Of a stretch of DNA of 64,000 nucleotides, positions 26,372 to 34,809 are shown piece by piece. Numbering within the stretch: position 1 is the first letter of the stretch; every line of letters begins with the position of its first letter. The DNA is from Myxococcaceae bacterium JPH2 (lineage in GTDB: Bacteria; Myxococcota; Myxococcia; Myxococcales; Myxococcaceae). The notes under the pieces are model-generated. The model searched no databases. It was not told the origin of the DNA and worked only from the letters and a program-made list of their open reading frames with translations. The position numbers and the translations under genes are program-made. Where the stretch lies: positions 464,900 through 528,899 of the forward strand of contig JAEMGR010000009.1 in the NCBI GenBank assembly GCA_016458225.1, written 5' to 3'.

Positions 26372-29300
26372 ATGACTGGAATGAAGTGCCGCGCGGCCCT
26401 GGTTTTGGCCGCCGCGTGGCTGGCCCTCAGCGCAGGCAGCGCGCAAGCGCAGACCTATTCGCTGTTCCTTCCCACGGACGTCCCCATCGTCGCGTCCGTC
26501 ACCAATGATTCCGCATCCGTGGAGCTGGGCGTGAAGTTCACGTCCGACGTCGCGGGCGACATCACCGGCATCCGGTTCTACAAAGGCGCGAACAACACGG
26601 GCACCCACGTGGGCAGCCTGTGGAGCAGCACCGGCACGCTGCTCGCCACCGCGACGTTCACGTCCGAGACGGCCACCGGCTGGCAGCAGGTCAGCTTCGC
26701 CACGCCGGTGCGCATCACGCCGGGGACGACGTACGTGGCCTCGTACCATGCCCCCGTGGGCGCGTATGGCTTCACCGACGCGGGCCTGACGACGGGGCTG
26801 GACAATCCGCCCCTGCATGCGCTGGCGGGAACCACCTCGGGTGGCAATGGCTTGTTCCAGTACGCCGCCAGCTCCGTGTTCCCCACGAGCAGCTACCGCA
26901 ACTCCAACTATTGGGTGGACGTGGTGTTCCGCCCCGCCGAGCCCGTCACGCTCTGGCCCTCCACCGCCACGCCCGCCGTCGCCTCGGTGACGAACGATGC
27001 GCAGGCCGTGGAGGTGGGCGTGAAGTTCAAGACGGACGTGAGCGGCAACGTGCTCGGCGTGCGCTTCTACAAGGGCGCGGGCAACACCGGCACGCACGTG
27101 GGCAACCTGTGGAGCAACTCCGGCACGCTGCTGGCCACCGCCACGTTCAGCGCCGAGACGGCCACGGGTTGGCAAGAGGTGCGCTTCGCCGCGCCGGTCG
27201 CCATCGCCGCGAACACGCAGTACGTGGCCTCGTACTTCGCGCCCGTGGGCGCGTATGCCTTCAACGACGGCGGGCTCGTCACCGGCCTGGATGCGCCTCC
27301 GCTGCACGCGCTCCCGGGGAACGCCAACGGCGGCAATGGTGTGTATGGCTATGGCGCCACCACCCGCTTCCCCACCCAGAGCTTCAACAACTCGAACTAC
27401 TGGGTGGACGTCGTCTTCCAGGCCACGGGCGCGCCTCCGCCCACGCAGCCGCCCGTTCCGGGACTCAGCCTCTGGAGCGCGTCCGCGACGCCCGCCGTCG
27501 CCACCGCGCCCGAGACGCAGGCCATCGAGCTGGGCGTGAAGTTCACGTCCGACCTGGACGGCAAGGTGAAGGGCATCCGCTTCTTCAAGGGCGGCGGCAA
27601 CACCGGCACGCACGTGGGCAACCTCTGGAGCAGCACCGGCACGCTGCTCGCCACCGCCACGTTCACGTCCGAGACGGCCTCGGGATGGCAGCTCGCGCAG
27701 TTCGCCACGCCCGTGGACATCGCCGCGGGCACCACCTACGTGGCCTCGTACTTCGCGCCCATGGGCGGCTATTCGTATGACTCGGATGGCCTGGTCTCGG
27801 GCATGAACACCCCGCCCCTGCACGCGCTGCCCGGCGGCACCACGGCCGGCGGCAACGGCGTGTTCACCTATGCGAGCACGTCCACCTTCCCTACGCAGAG
27901 CTATCGCTCGACCAACTACTGGGTGGACGTCCTCTTCCAGTCCAACGGTCCGCCGCCGCGCCCAGGTGTCACGGGCGCGGGGCCGGTGCTCGTCGCCACG
28001 GCGCCGGGCAATCCCTTCACGGACTACCTGAAGGAGATCCTCAAGGCCGAGGGCATCACCACGTTCGCCGCCACGGACACCGGCAACCTGGGGTCGACCG
28101 TTTCGCTCAACGACTACAAGGTCGTGATCCTGGGCGAGCAGGCGCTCTCCGCCGCGCAGGTGACGCTGCTCACCAACTGGGTGACCGCGGGCGGCACGCT
28201 CATCGCCATGCGGCCGGGCGCGAACCTGAACAGCCTGATGGGCCTCAACGCGGCCACGGGCACGCTGGCCAATGGCTATCTGCGCGCGGACACGTCGCAG
28301 GCGCCCGGCCAGGGCATCACCGTGGAGACGGTGCAGTACCACGGCTTGGCGGACCTCCACACGGTGGTGTCCGGCACGCGCGTGGTCGCCACGCTCTACA
28401 GCGACGCGATTACGCCTTCCACCGCCGCCGCCGTCAGCCTGCGTCCGGTGGGCGCCGGCACCGCCATCGCGTTCGCGTATGACCTGGCGAAGTCCGTGGT
28501 CTACACGCGGCAGGGCAACCCCGCGTGGCAGGGCCAGAACCGGGACGGCTCCAACATCGGGCCGCGCGCTCGCTCCGACGACATGTTCTACGGCAACGCG
28601 CTGTACGACCCGCAGCCGGACTGGGTGAACCTGAGCAAGGTCCAGATTCCCCAGGCGGACGAGCAGCAGCGGCTGCTCGCGAACATGCTCCACCTGACGA
28701 GCCCCATCCCCCTGCCGCGCCTCTGGTACTTCCCGCGCGCGAAGAAGGCGGTGGTGGTGATGACGGGCGATGGTCACCCGGGCAACGCCACCGTGGCGCG
28801 GCTCAACCAGTACCTCGCGGCGAGCCCCACCGGGTGCAGCGTGGCGGATTGGGAGTGCGTGCGCTCCACCGTCTACAACTACGTCGGTGGCATCGACGCG
28901 ACGACGGCGGCGTCCTACGTCGCGCAGGGCTTCGAGTACGCCATCCACCTGGACACGGGCTGCACGGACTTCACCGCGACGAACCTGGATCCATCCACGT
29001 ACACGCCGCAGCTCGCGAGCTTCGCGGCCACGTACCCCACCCTGCCCGCGCCCGTCACCAACCGCACGCACTGCATCGTGTGGAGCGACTGGTCCACCCA
29101 GCCCAAGGTGGCGCTGCGCCACGGCATCCGGCTCGACACCAACTACTACTTCTGGCCGCCCGAGTGGGTGCTGGACCGTCCGGGCCTCTTCACGGGCTCG
29201 GGCATTCCCATGCGCTTCGCGGATGAGGACGGCACGCCGCTCGACGTCTATCAGGCCACCACGCAGATGACCGACGAGTCCGGCCAGTCCTTCCCGCTGC

Positions 29301-29716
29301 ACATCGACACGCTGCTCGCCAACGCCGTGGGCCCGCTGGGCTACTACGGCGCCTTCACCGCCAACATGCACGTGGACGTGCAGCCGTCCTCCGGCTCGGA
29401 CGCCATCATCGCGTCCGCGCAGCGCGAGGGCGTGCCCGTCATCAGCGCGAAGCAACTGCTCGAGTGGCTCGACGCGCGCGAGGGGACGCACATCAACACG
29501 CTGGCCTTTACCGGCACGGCGCTCTCCTTCACCGTCACCACCCCGGCGCGCAACCTGTCCTTGATGGTGCCGGTGCACTCGTTCAATGGCCGCACACTCG
29601 TCTCGGTGAGTGTCAATGGCTCAGCAGTCAGCGCACCGCAGCAAACCATCAAGGGTGTCGCCTACGCGTTCGTGAACGCCGCGCAGGCCGGCACCTACGT
29701 CGCGACGTACCAGTGA
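26372..29716 (+). CDS. Large secreted protein: three DUF4082 repeats plus a deacetylase-like C-terminus
   Basis: A signal peptide (residues 1 to ~24, AALVLAAAWLALSAGSAQA) is followed by three repeats of ~160 residues (DUF4082 type). Each contains VELGVKFTSDV, GIRFYKG, NTGTHVG, LWSS, TGW and NYWVDVVF segments. Residues ~530-770 form an alpha/beta domain resembling glutamine-amidotransferase or DUF4350-like folds. The C-terminal part starts KKAVVVMTGDGHPGNA and resembles NodB-type polysaccharide deacetylases, though metal ligands are not clear to me. A short beta domain ends the 1114-residue protein. ATG 26372 follows GAGGAG. A role at the cell surface or on extracellular glycan is inferred. 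Confidence 0.8.
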   Translation: MTGMKCRAALVLAAAWLALSAGSAQAQTYSLFLPTDVPIVASVTNDSASVELGVKFTSDVAGDITGIRFYKGANNTGTHVGSLWSSTGTLLATATFTSETATGWQQVSFATPVRITPGTTYVASYHAPVGAYGFTDAGLTTGLDNPPLHALAGTTSGGNGLFQYAASSVFPTSSYRNSNYWVDVVFRPAEPVTLWPSTATPAVASVTNDAQAVEVGVKFKTDVSGNVLGVRFYKGAGNTGTHVGNLWSNSGTLLATATFSAETATGWQEVRFAAPVAIAANTQYVASYFAPVGAYAFNDGGLVTGLDAPPLHALPGNANGGNGVYGYGATTRFPTQSFNNSNYWVDVVFQATGAPPPTQPPVPGLSLWSASATPAVATAPETQAIELGVKFTSDLDGKVKGIRFFKGGGNTGTHVGNLWSSTGTLLATATFTSETASGWQLAQFATPVDIAAGTTYVASYFAPMGGYSYDSDGLVSGMNTPPLHALPGGTTAGGNGVFTYASTSTFPTQSYRSTNYWVDVLFQSNGPPPRPGVTGAGPVLVATAPGNPFTDYLKEILKAEGITTFAATDTGNLGSTVSLNDYKVVILGEQALSAAQVTLLTNWVTAGGTLIAMRPGANLNSLMGLNAATGTLANGYLRADTSQAPGQGITVETVQYHGLADLHTVVSGTRVVATLYSDAITPSTAAAVSLRPVGAGTAIAFAYDLAKSVVYTRQGNPAWQGQNRDGSNIGPRARSDDMFYGNALYDPQPDWVNLSKVQIPQADEQQRLLANMLHLTSPIPLPRLWYFPRAKKAVVVMTGDGHPGNATVARLNQYLAASPTGCSVADWECVRSTVYNYVGGIDATTAASYVAQGFEYAIHLDTGCTDFTATNLDPSTYTPQLASFAATYPTLPAPVTNRTHCIVWSDWSTQPKVALRHGIRLDTNYYFWPPEWVLDRPGLFTGSGIPMRFADEDGTPLDVYQATTQMTDESGQSFPLHIDTLLANAVGPLGYYGAFTANMHVDVQPSSGSDAIIASAQREGVPVISAKQLLEWLDAREGTHINTLAFTGTALSFTVTTPARNLSLMVPVHSFNGRTLVSVSVNGSAVSAPQQTIKGVAYAFVNAAQAGTYVATYQ
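26477..27945 (+). repeat. Three tandem coding repeats (DUF4082) in the large secreted protein
   Basis: Units start near 26477, 26961 and 27481 and are similar at the DNA level. The block encoding NTGTHVG through SSTGTLLATATF recurs in each copy with few changes (near 26590, 27075 and 27595). This suggests fairly recent internal duplication or gene conversion. Confidence 0.85.
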
Positions 29717-29745
29717 GCCCCACCCGCTCCCTCTGAAAAAGGGCC

Positions 29746-29791
29746 GGGACGGAGCCCGGTGCGCGACGCTGGCACCGGGCTCGACCGTCCC
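29746..29791. terminator. Strong hairpin after the DUF4082 gene
   Basis: The inner stem GAGCCCGGTGC (29752-29762) pairs with GCACCGGGCTC (29772-29782). An outer GGGACGG/CCGTCCC pairing extends it to 29746-29791. An A-run at 29736-29740 becomes a T-run on the minus strand, so the canonical reading is a terminator for minus-strand transcription coming from the histidine kinase at 30153. On the plus strand it can still form behind the 29716 stop. Confidence 0.55.
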
Positions 29792-29816
29792 TCCCTTGGA
29801 GGACAGGCGAGTGTTC

Positions 29817-29845
29817 GCAATGACAAGCATTCATCTTCTCATTGC
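29817..29845. promoter_or_regulatory. Inverted repeat, possible operator
   Basis: GCAATGA (29817-29823) and TCATTGC (29839-29845) form a perfect 7-bp inverted repeat with a 15-nt, unusually AT-rich spacer, upstream of the small gene at 29893. No known motif is recognised. Confidence 0.25.
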
Positions 29846-29892
29846 CCGAGAGTCCAAGTGTCATGCCTTGGGTACGTGGCGACCATCCGGGC

Positions 29893-30156
29893 ATGAACAG
29901 ACCCGACAAGCATACAAGCGCCCTGGATGAGTCGTGGGATGCCGTCGCGGATGAGTCGTCACCTCCGGACGCGGCCCGGCTGTGGCTCCAAGCGAGCATC
30001 CGCCTGACGCGTTCCCAGGCGGATCTCCATGCCGCCATCTTCTCGAATGACGGCTCCGAGGAGAGCCTCGACCGCTACGCGAGCGCGCGCGCTGAACTCG
30101 ACTCAGCCGAGGCGTGGGCCCTGCGCGTCGCCAAGGCGCTGCCGAAGAGCTCCTAG
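29893..30156 (+). CDS. Small acidic protein, function unknown
   Basis: The 87-residue protein from ATG 29893 (MNRPDKHTSALDES) is acidic and mostly helical, with LWLQASIRLTRSQADLHAAIF and SARAELDSAEAWALRVAKAL segments. Alternative in-frame starts lie at 29863 and 29842; none has a clear ribosome-binding site. There are no cysteines and no membrane segment. It converges on the histidine kinase with a 4-bp overlap. Coding status rests on codon bias and amphipathic helices only. Confidence 0.5.
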   Translation: MNRPDKHTSALDESWDAVADESSPPDAARLWLQASIRLTRSQADLHAAIFSNDGSEESLDRYASARAELDSAEAWALRVAKALPKSS

Positions 30157-31229
30157 TTCGCGCCGCGCCACGCGGGGAGTCGGAGCACGAACCGCGCGCC
30201 CGCTCCCGCGCGCGGGGCATAGCGCACCTGTCCGCCGTGGCGTTCGACCAAGCGGCGGACCAACGCGAGCCCCAGGCCCGTGCCCCGGGCCTTGTTCGTC
30301 ACCAGCGGCTCGAACAGGCGATGGCGCAGCGCCGCGTCCACGCCGGGCCCCGAGTCCTCCAGCGCAAGCTCAACCATCGCGCCATCATTCGACGCCGTGA
30401 GGGTCACCGTGCCGCTCGTGCCCACGGCCGCCACCGCGTTCTCCAACAGGTTCACGAACACCTGTCGCAAGAGCAGCGCGTCACCCGCGACGGACGCGAG
30501 CCCATCCAGGCCCTCGGCGTGGAGCCGCACCCCCTCGGGACGCGGCACGGCCTCCCGTGATTCGGCCCAGACCTCTGTCAGCGACACCTCGTGCCGCTCA
30601 ATGGGCGCGTCGCGCACCAGGCCGAGCAGCCCCGACACGATGCGCCCCGCGAGCCTCACCTGCTCGCCCATCCCCGAGAGGATCCGACGCACGCGCTCGT
30701 CGCGAGTCAGCTCCGGGCGGGCCTCCAGCACGGTGACCGAGGTCCCCAGCACGGCCAGCGGGTTGCGCAGCTCATGTCCAATGGCCGCGACCACCTCGCC
30801 CACCGACGCCAGCCGGGCTTCCCGCGCGTGCTGCCCGTGCCGGAGCTGGAGGACGCACGCGAGTTCTGCGTCCAGCCGGCGACGCAACACCGCGCCAGAG
30901 GACTCCGCCAACGAGCCCAGGTGCGCTTCGAGCGACTCGCGCACCTGACAGGCAGCGCTCAACAACACGGCGGGAGACAACGTGGAGGCCGCGTCCCACC
31001 ACGGCGCGGGCGCGGGAGGGTTGAGCAGGGCCTCCAATCCAGCGAGGACCCCTGCCTCCAAGGCGGGCACCTCTCCCAGCACCGCATGCGCGCGCAGGCG
31101 CGTGGCCAGCGTCTCCGCGATCCGCGGCAGCTCGGCCTGAAGCGCGGCGCGGACGTCGCTCAGGGCCCGCGCGTCCTCGGGCCCGAGGTGCAGGTGTCGC
31201 ATCGCCTCATCGTGGGGGCTGTCGTTCAT
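30153..31229 (-). CDS. Soluble sensor histidine kinase
   Basis: The N-terminal ~140 residues form an all-helical sensor region (LSDVRAALQAELPRIAETLATRL, VLLSAACQVRESLEAHL) similar to RsbR/globin-type N-terminal domains. A HisKA domain has its phospho-acceptor His in AAIGHELRNPLAV. The HATPase has the N box NLLENAVAA, G1 DSGPGV and G2 GTGLGLALV. There is no membrane segment, so it senses a cytoplasmic cue or receives input from a partner. The start is ATG 31229 or GTG 31235; neither has a strong ribosome-binding site. No response regulator is adjacent, so it is an orphan kinase. Confidence 0.88.
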   Translation of the reverse strand: MNDSPHDEAMRHLHLGPEDARALSDVRAALQAELPRIAETLATRLRAHAVLGEVPALEAGVLAGLEALLNPPAPAPWWDAASTLSPAVLLSAACQVRESLEAHLGSLAESSGAVLRRRLDAELACVLQLRHGQHAREARLASVGEVVAAIGHELRNPLAVLGTSVTVLEARPELTRDERVRRILSGMGEQVRLAGRIVSGLLGLVRDAPIERHEVSLTEVWAESREAVPRPEGVRLHAEGLDGLASVAGDALLLRQVFVNLLENAVAAVGTSGTVTLTASNDGAMVELALEDSGPGVDAALRHRLFEPLVTNKARGTGLGLALVRRLVERHGGQVRYAPRAGAGARFVLRLPAWRGAN

Positions 31230-31295
31230 CGTCACCGCGGCGCAGGGTAGCGCCTGCGCGGGCCCGAGGGTGAGGGCTCGCGCGGACGGCTCCCT

Positions 31296-32471
31296 TCAAT
31301 GCGTGGTGCGCGAGGGGCGACGGTTGCCGAGGAGTTGCTCCCGCGTCACCGTCTCGCGGCCGGTGGCCTTGCCTCGCTCCAGCAGCGACTTGAAGCGCAA
31401 GAGGTCATCGTCCATCTGCTTCTTCGGATCCGCGCCCAGCAGCTTCGCGAACGCGTGGCCCAGCGCTCCGGCCGGAGGCTGGTACGAGAGCCGGATGTCC
31501 ACGCGCGTCTTGCCCGAGGGCATGGACTCGAAGCGGACGACGCCTTCGTTCTGCACCGTGGCGCCGCGTTCGCTTCGCCAGGCCAGGAGCCGGTTGGGCA
31601 CGCTGCGCACCGTCACCGCCTCCCACTCGAAGTGGGTCCCCGCGGGCCCCTTCACCCTCCAGCGCGAGCGGTCCTTCGCGATGAGCCGCACCTCATCCAC
31701 ATGCGTCATGAAGCGCGGGAAGTTGTGCATGGCCTCCCAGAACGCGAACACCTCCTCGACGGGCGCGTCCACCGTCACGTCCTTGTGCATGACGAGGCCT
31801 CGACCTCGCGCGCCCACGCCCGTGAGCCTCCGCAGGTCCAGGTTCGTCAGCGCGCGCACGCCCAGCAGCGCGCCCCCGAGCCCCGCCGCCACACCGAGAA
31901 CGCCGCCCCGCCGCGCGCCCCACGACAGGAGCCCCAGCCCCCCCATCGTGGAGAGGAACCGCGCCGAGGGTGACCAGTGGCTTCGCAGTCGCGCCCCCGC
32001 TCGCATCGCGCCTCCTTGCAGGGCTGGGTGTCGGCTGGGCTCGTCATGCGTGAGCAGCTTGTCGTCCACGTCCTTGACGCCTCGCACGGCACGCAGGCGC
32101 GCCACCAGGCGGCGAGACTCCGGCGCGAGCACGTCCCCCTCCAGCACCACGTGCCCGTTCAGCGCCGTCACCCGCACCGCGCCAGGATGGGAGCAGACGC
32201 GCCCCAGCGCCGCGCGCAGCCGCTGCTCCAGCGTCGTGTCGGGCACGGGCTCGCCCGTTCGCAGCCGCGCCACGGCCTCACGGAGGAGTCCTCGCGTGCG
32301 GTGGGACAGGTCGCGCGAGACGATGCCCACCGCATCGCTCGCCTCGTGCCCAGCGTGCACCGCGCGGCCCTGCCAATGCGCGCGGCGCCAGCGGCCGTTG
32401 CGTGGATCCGTCCAGTACATCAAGCCCAGTCCGAGGCCCAGGCCTCCAAGTCCCCACCAGCCTGCTCTCAT
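31296..32471 (-). CDS. Membrane protein with BON and SRPBCC (polyketide cyclase-like) domains
   Basis: The 391-residue protein starts with a short Gly-rich hydrophobic segment (GWWGLGGLGLGLGLMYW). A BON domain follows (~75-140, AVRVTALNGHVVLEGDVLAPESRR). A hydrophobic Gly-rich stretch around 165-200 resembles DUF2892-type membrane segments. A C-terminal SRPBCC/cyclase-dehydrase domain (~230-365) contains KDVTVDAPVEEVFAFWEAMHNFPRFM and ends RFKSLLE. This combination is common in stress-related membrane proteins; the ligand is unknown. ATG 32471 follows GGAGG at 8 nt. It is divergent from the PAS kinase at 32689. Confidence 0.85.
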   Translation of the reverse strand: MRAGWWGLGGLGLGLGLMYWTDPRNGRWRRAHWQGRAVHAGHEASDAVGIVSRDLSHRTRGLLREAVARLRTGEPVPDTTLEQRLRAALGRVCSHPGAVRVTALNGHVVLEGDVLAPESRRLVARLRAVRGVKDVDDKLLTHDEPSRHPALQGGAMRAGARLRSHWSPSARFLSTMGGLGLLSWGARRGGVLGVAAGLGGALLGVRALTNLDLRRLTGVGARGRGLVMHKDVTVDAPVEEVFAFWEAMHNFPRFMTHVDEVRLIAKDRSRWRVKGPAGTHFEWEAVTVRSVPNRLLAWRSERGATVQNEGVVRFESMPSGKTRVDIRLSYQPPAGALGHAFAKLLGADPKKQMDDDLLRFKSLLERGKATGRETVTREQLLGNRRPSRTTH

Positions 32472-32688
32472 GGTTCGGCCTCCGTGTTGGCGTGCGCGTG
32501 CAATCCCATCTCGGGAACGTGACGGCGGACCTCGCACGGGACAGCCACCCCACGCCGCTGCGAGGACAGGGGCTCGGCACCCCGCTCGGCACGGCACTCG
32601 GGCGAAGGGCGCCAGGACGCGCGCCCGCCCTCCCCGCTGGACGCTCTCGTCGCGGCGCCAAAACCGGGTACGCTGCCCGGCTGCCCTC

Positions 32689-34809
32689 ATGCAACGACTG
32701 GACGTCTCCCGCTCCCTGCCGCTGGACCTCGCCACGCTCGCGTCGCTGGCCGTGACCTCCGTGGGAGGTGCCTGCCTCGTCGGCCTCGTGTCCGTGCCCG
32801 ACTCCGCCGCGTGGCTCGCGGCGTTCGTCATGATGGCGGGCGCGGGTGGCTTCGTCGCCCTGACCGAGCTGAGGCGGGCGCGGAAGGAGCGGGACGCCGC
32901 GCTGGGAAACCTGCGCGACTCGCACACGCTGCGCGACGGCTTCATGGACATCGCCTCCCTGGGCTTCGCCTTCTACGACCGGGAGCTGCGCTACGTGCAC
33001 GTCAACGCCGCGCTCGCCGCCATGCATGGCGTGTCCGTGGCCGAGCACCTGGGCCGCCATGTCAGCGAGGTGCTGCCCGCGCTCGGGACGGTGCTGGAAG
33101 CGCGCCTGCGACGGGCCTTGGACTCGGACGGCCCCGTGCAGGACGCGGGCTTGCGCGTGGAGACGCCCGCGGCTCCTGGCGAGTCTCGCTATTGGTTCGG
33201 GACGTTCTCGCGCGTGCGCGGCGCACAAGGGCAGGTGCTCGGCGTCATCGCGGCGCTCTCCGAAGTCACCGAGCGCATGCGCGCGGAGCAGTCCCTCCAG
33301 GAGCACGAGGGCCGCCTGGATGTGCTCACCCGCTCGCTGCCGGACTACCTGTGGGGCGGCAAGCTGCGCGGCGGGCTGCTGCGCGACTTCTACTGCACGC
33401 CCGTCATCGAGCGCACCACCGGCTATCCCGCGAGCGCCTTCGCCCAACCGGGCCCGGATGGCTCACCGCCCCCGCTGTGGGCGGACATGGTGCATCCCGG
33501 TGACCGGGCCCGCTACCGCGCCTGCATCGAGGGGCTCGCGCCCGGTGCCGAGGTGGAGATTGAGCATCGGCTCGTCTGCGCGGACGGCCGCATGCGGTGG
33601 GTTCGCAGCCGCGCGGCGGCCTCCGCCGCCGACGCCCACGGCGAGCTGCACGTGGGCTGCGTCGTCACCGACATCACCGATCGCCGCCTCGCGGACGAGC
33701 TGCGCCAGCGACTGAGCGAGAGCTTCCGTCGCTCGGCTCAAGAGTGGCGTCGCACCTTCGACGCGGTCAGCTCCCCCCTGGTGGTGTTGGGCGCGGACGG
33801 CAGCATCCAGCGCCTCAATGCCGCGGCCTGCATCCTCTTCGGCGGCTTGGATCCTTCTGGCCAACCGCTGTCCACCGTGGCCGATGTGGAGCCCTGGACG
33901 AGCGCGCTGCCCATGGTGGACGAGCTGCTCCAGACGCACGGCAACACCGCGCGCCAGGTGCAGGATCCTCGCTCGCGACGCACCTGGGAGCTGTCCGCCG
34001 CCTGGGTGGATGAGGCCGGCAGCGAGGATGCGCGCATCATCTTCGTCGTCACGGAGGTGACCCGCGTCCTGGAGCTGCAAGCGAACCTGCGGCGCAACGA
34101 GACGATGGCCGCCATGGGCGCCATCGTGGGCGGCGTGGCCCATGAGGTGCGCAATCCCCTCTTCTCCATCTCCGCCGTGGTGGACGCCATCGAGGCCACC
34201 TTCGGCACCCGCGCCGAGCTTCAGCCCTACCTCGACGTGCTCCGCGGCGAGGTGAAGCGCCTCAACCACCTCACCCAGGAGCTGTTCGAGTACGGCCGCC
34301 CCAGCCAGGGCGAGTGGATGAACGGCCCCGTCGAGCCCGTGGTATCCGAGGCCGTGTCCGCCTGCGCGCTCGTCAGCGAGAAGTCGGGCGTCGCGCTCGC
34401 CCGCGAACTCGCGCCCGATCTTCCGCCCGTGCGCATGGACTCGCGGCGCCTCTTCCATGTGTTCCGAAATGTCGTGGAGAACGCGGTGCAGCACTCTCCC
34501 TCGGGGGCCACGGTCTGGGTGGCGCTGGAGACCGCGGAGGAGGCCGGGCGCGCGTGGGTGCGCTGCACGGTGCACGACGGCGGGCCGGGGTTCCGCGAGG
34601 AGGACCTGCCGCACGTCTTCGAGCCGTTCTTCAGCAAGCGCCGAGGCGGCACGGGGCTGGGGCTGGCCATCGTCCAGCGCATCCTGGAAGAGCACCAGGG
34701 GCAGATCCGCCTGCGCAACCATCCGGCCGGGGGCGCCGAGGTGACGCTGCTCCTGCCCGCTGTTTCCTCGCATCCCACGGCGCAGCCCCTAGACTCCCTG
34801 GCCTCATGA
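32689..34809 (+). CDS. Membrane PAS-domain sensor histidine kinase
   Basis: Two hydrophobic helices (residues ~12-35 and ~40-62) precede three PAS-like domains (~85-200, ~205-345, ~360-455). The HisKA domain has its His in VGGVAHEVRNPLFSIS. The HATPase shows NVVENAVQHSPSG, DGGPGF and GTGLGLAIVQRIL. The length is 706 residues from ATG 32689; a longer frame upstream overlaps the divergent BON/SRPBCC gene and is rejected. The stop overlaps the next gene as ATGA, so kinase and NtrC-type regulator form a translationally coupled pair. Confidence 0.92.
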   Translation: MQRLDVSRSLPLDLATLASLAVTSVGGACLVGLVSVPDSAAWLAAFVMMAGAGGFVALTELRRARKERDAALGNLRDSHTLRDGFMDIASLGFAFYDRELRYVHVNAALAAMHGVSVAEHLGRHVSEVLPALGTVLEARLRRALDSDGPVQDAGLRVETPAAPGESRYWFGTFSRVRGAQGQVLGVIAALSEVTERMRAEQSLQEHEGRLDVLTRSLPDYLWGGKLRGGLLRDFYCTPVIERTTGYPASAFAQPGPDGSPPPLWADMVHPGDRARYRACIEGLAPGAEVEIEHRLVCADGRMRWVRSRAAASAADAHGELHVGCVVTDITDRRLADELRQRLSESFRRSAQEWRRTFDAVSSPLVVLGADGSIQRLNAAACILFGGLDPSGQPLSTVADVEPWTSALPMVDELLQTHGNTARQVQDPRSRRTWELSAAWVDEAGSEDARIIFVVTEVTRVLELQANLRRNETMAAMGAIVGGVAHEVRNPLFSISAVVDAIEATFGTRAELQPYLDVLRGEVKRLNHLTQELFEYGRPSQGEWMNGPVEPVVSEAVSACALVSEKSGVALARELAPDLPPVRMDSRRLFHVFRNVVENAVQHSPSGATVWVALETAEEAGRAWVRCTVHDGGPGFREEDLPHVFEPFFSKRRGGTGLGLAIVQRILEEHQGQIRLRNHPAGGAEVTLLLPAVSSHPTAQPLDSLAS

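Noticed and set aside
26309..29578. 1089-codon minus-strand open frame opposite the DUF4082 protein
   Set aside because: Antisense shadow with repetitive Arg/Gly/His composition. The plus strand has signal peptide, repeats and a ribosome-binding site.
31270..32688. Upstream extension of the PAS kinase frame
   Set aside because: It is antisense to the BON/SRPBCC gene; the kinase has two membrane helices and PAS domains starting at ATG 32689.
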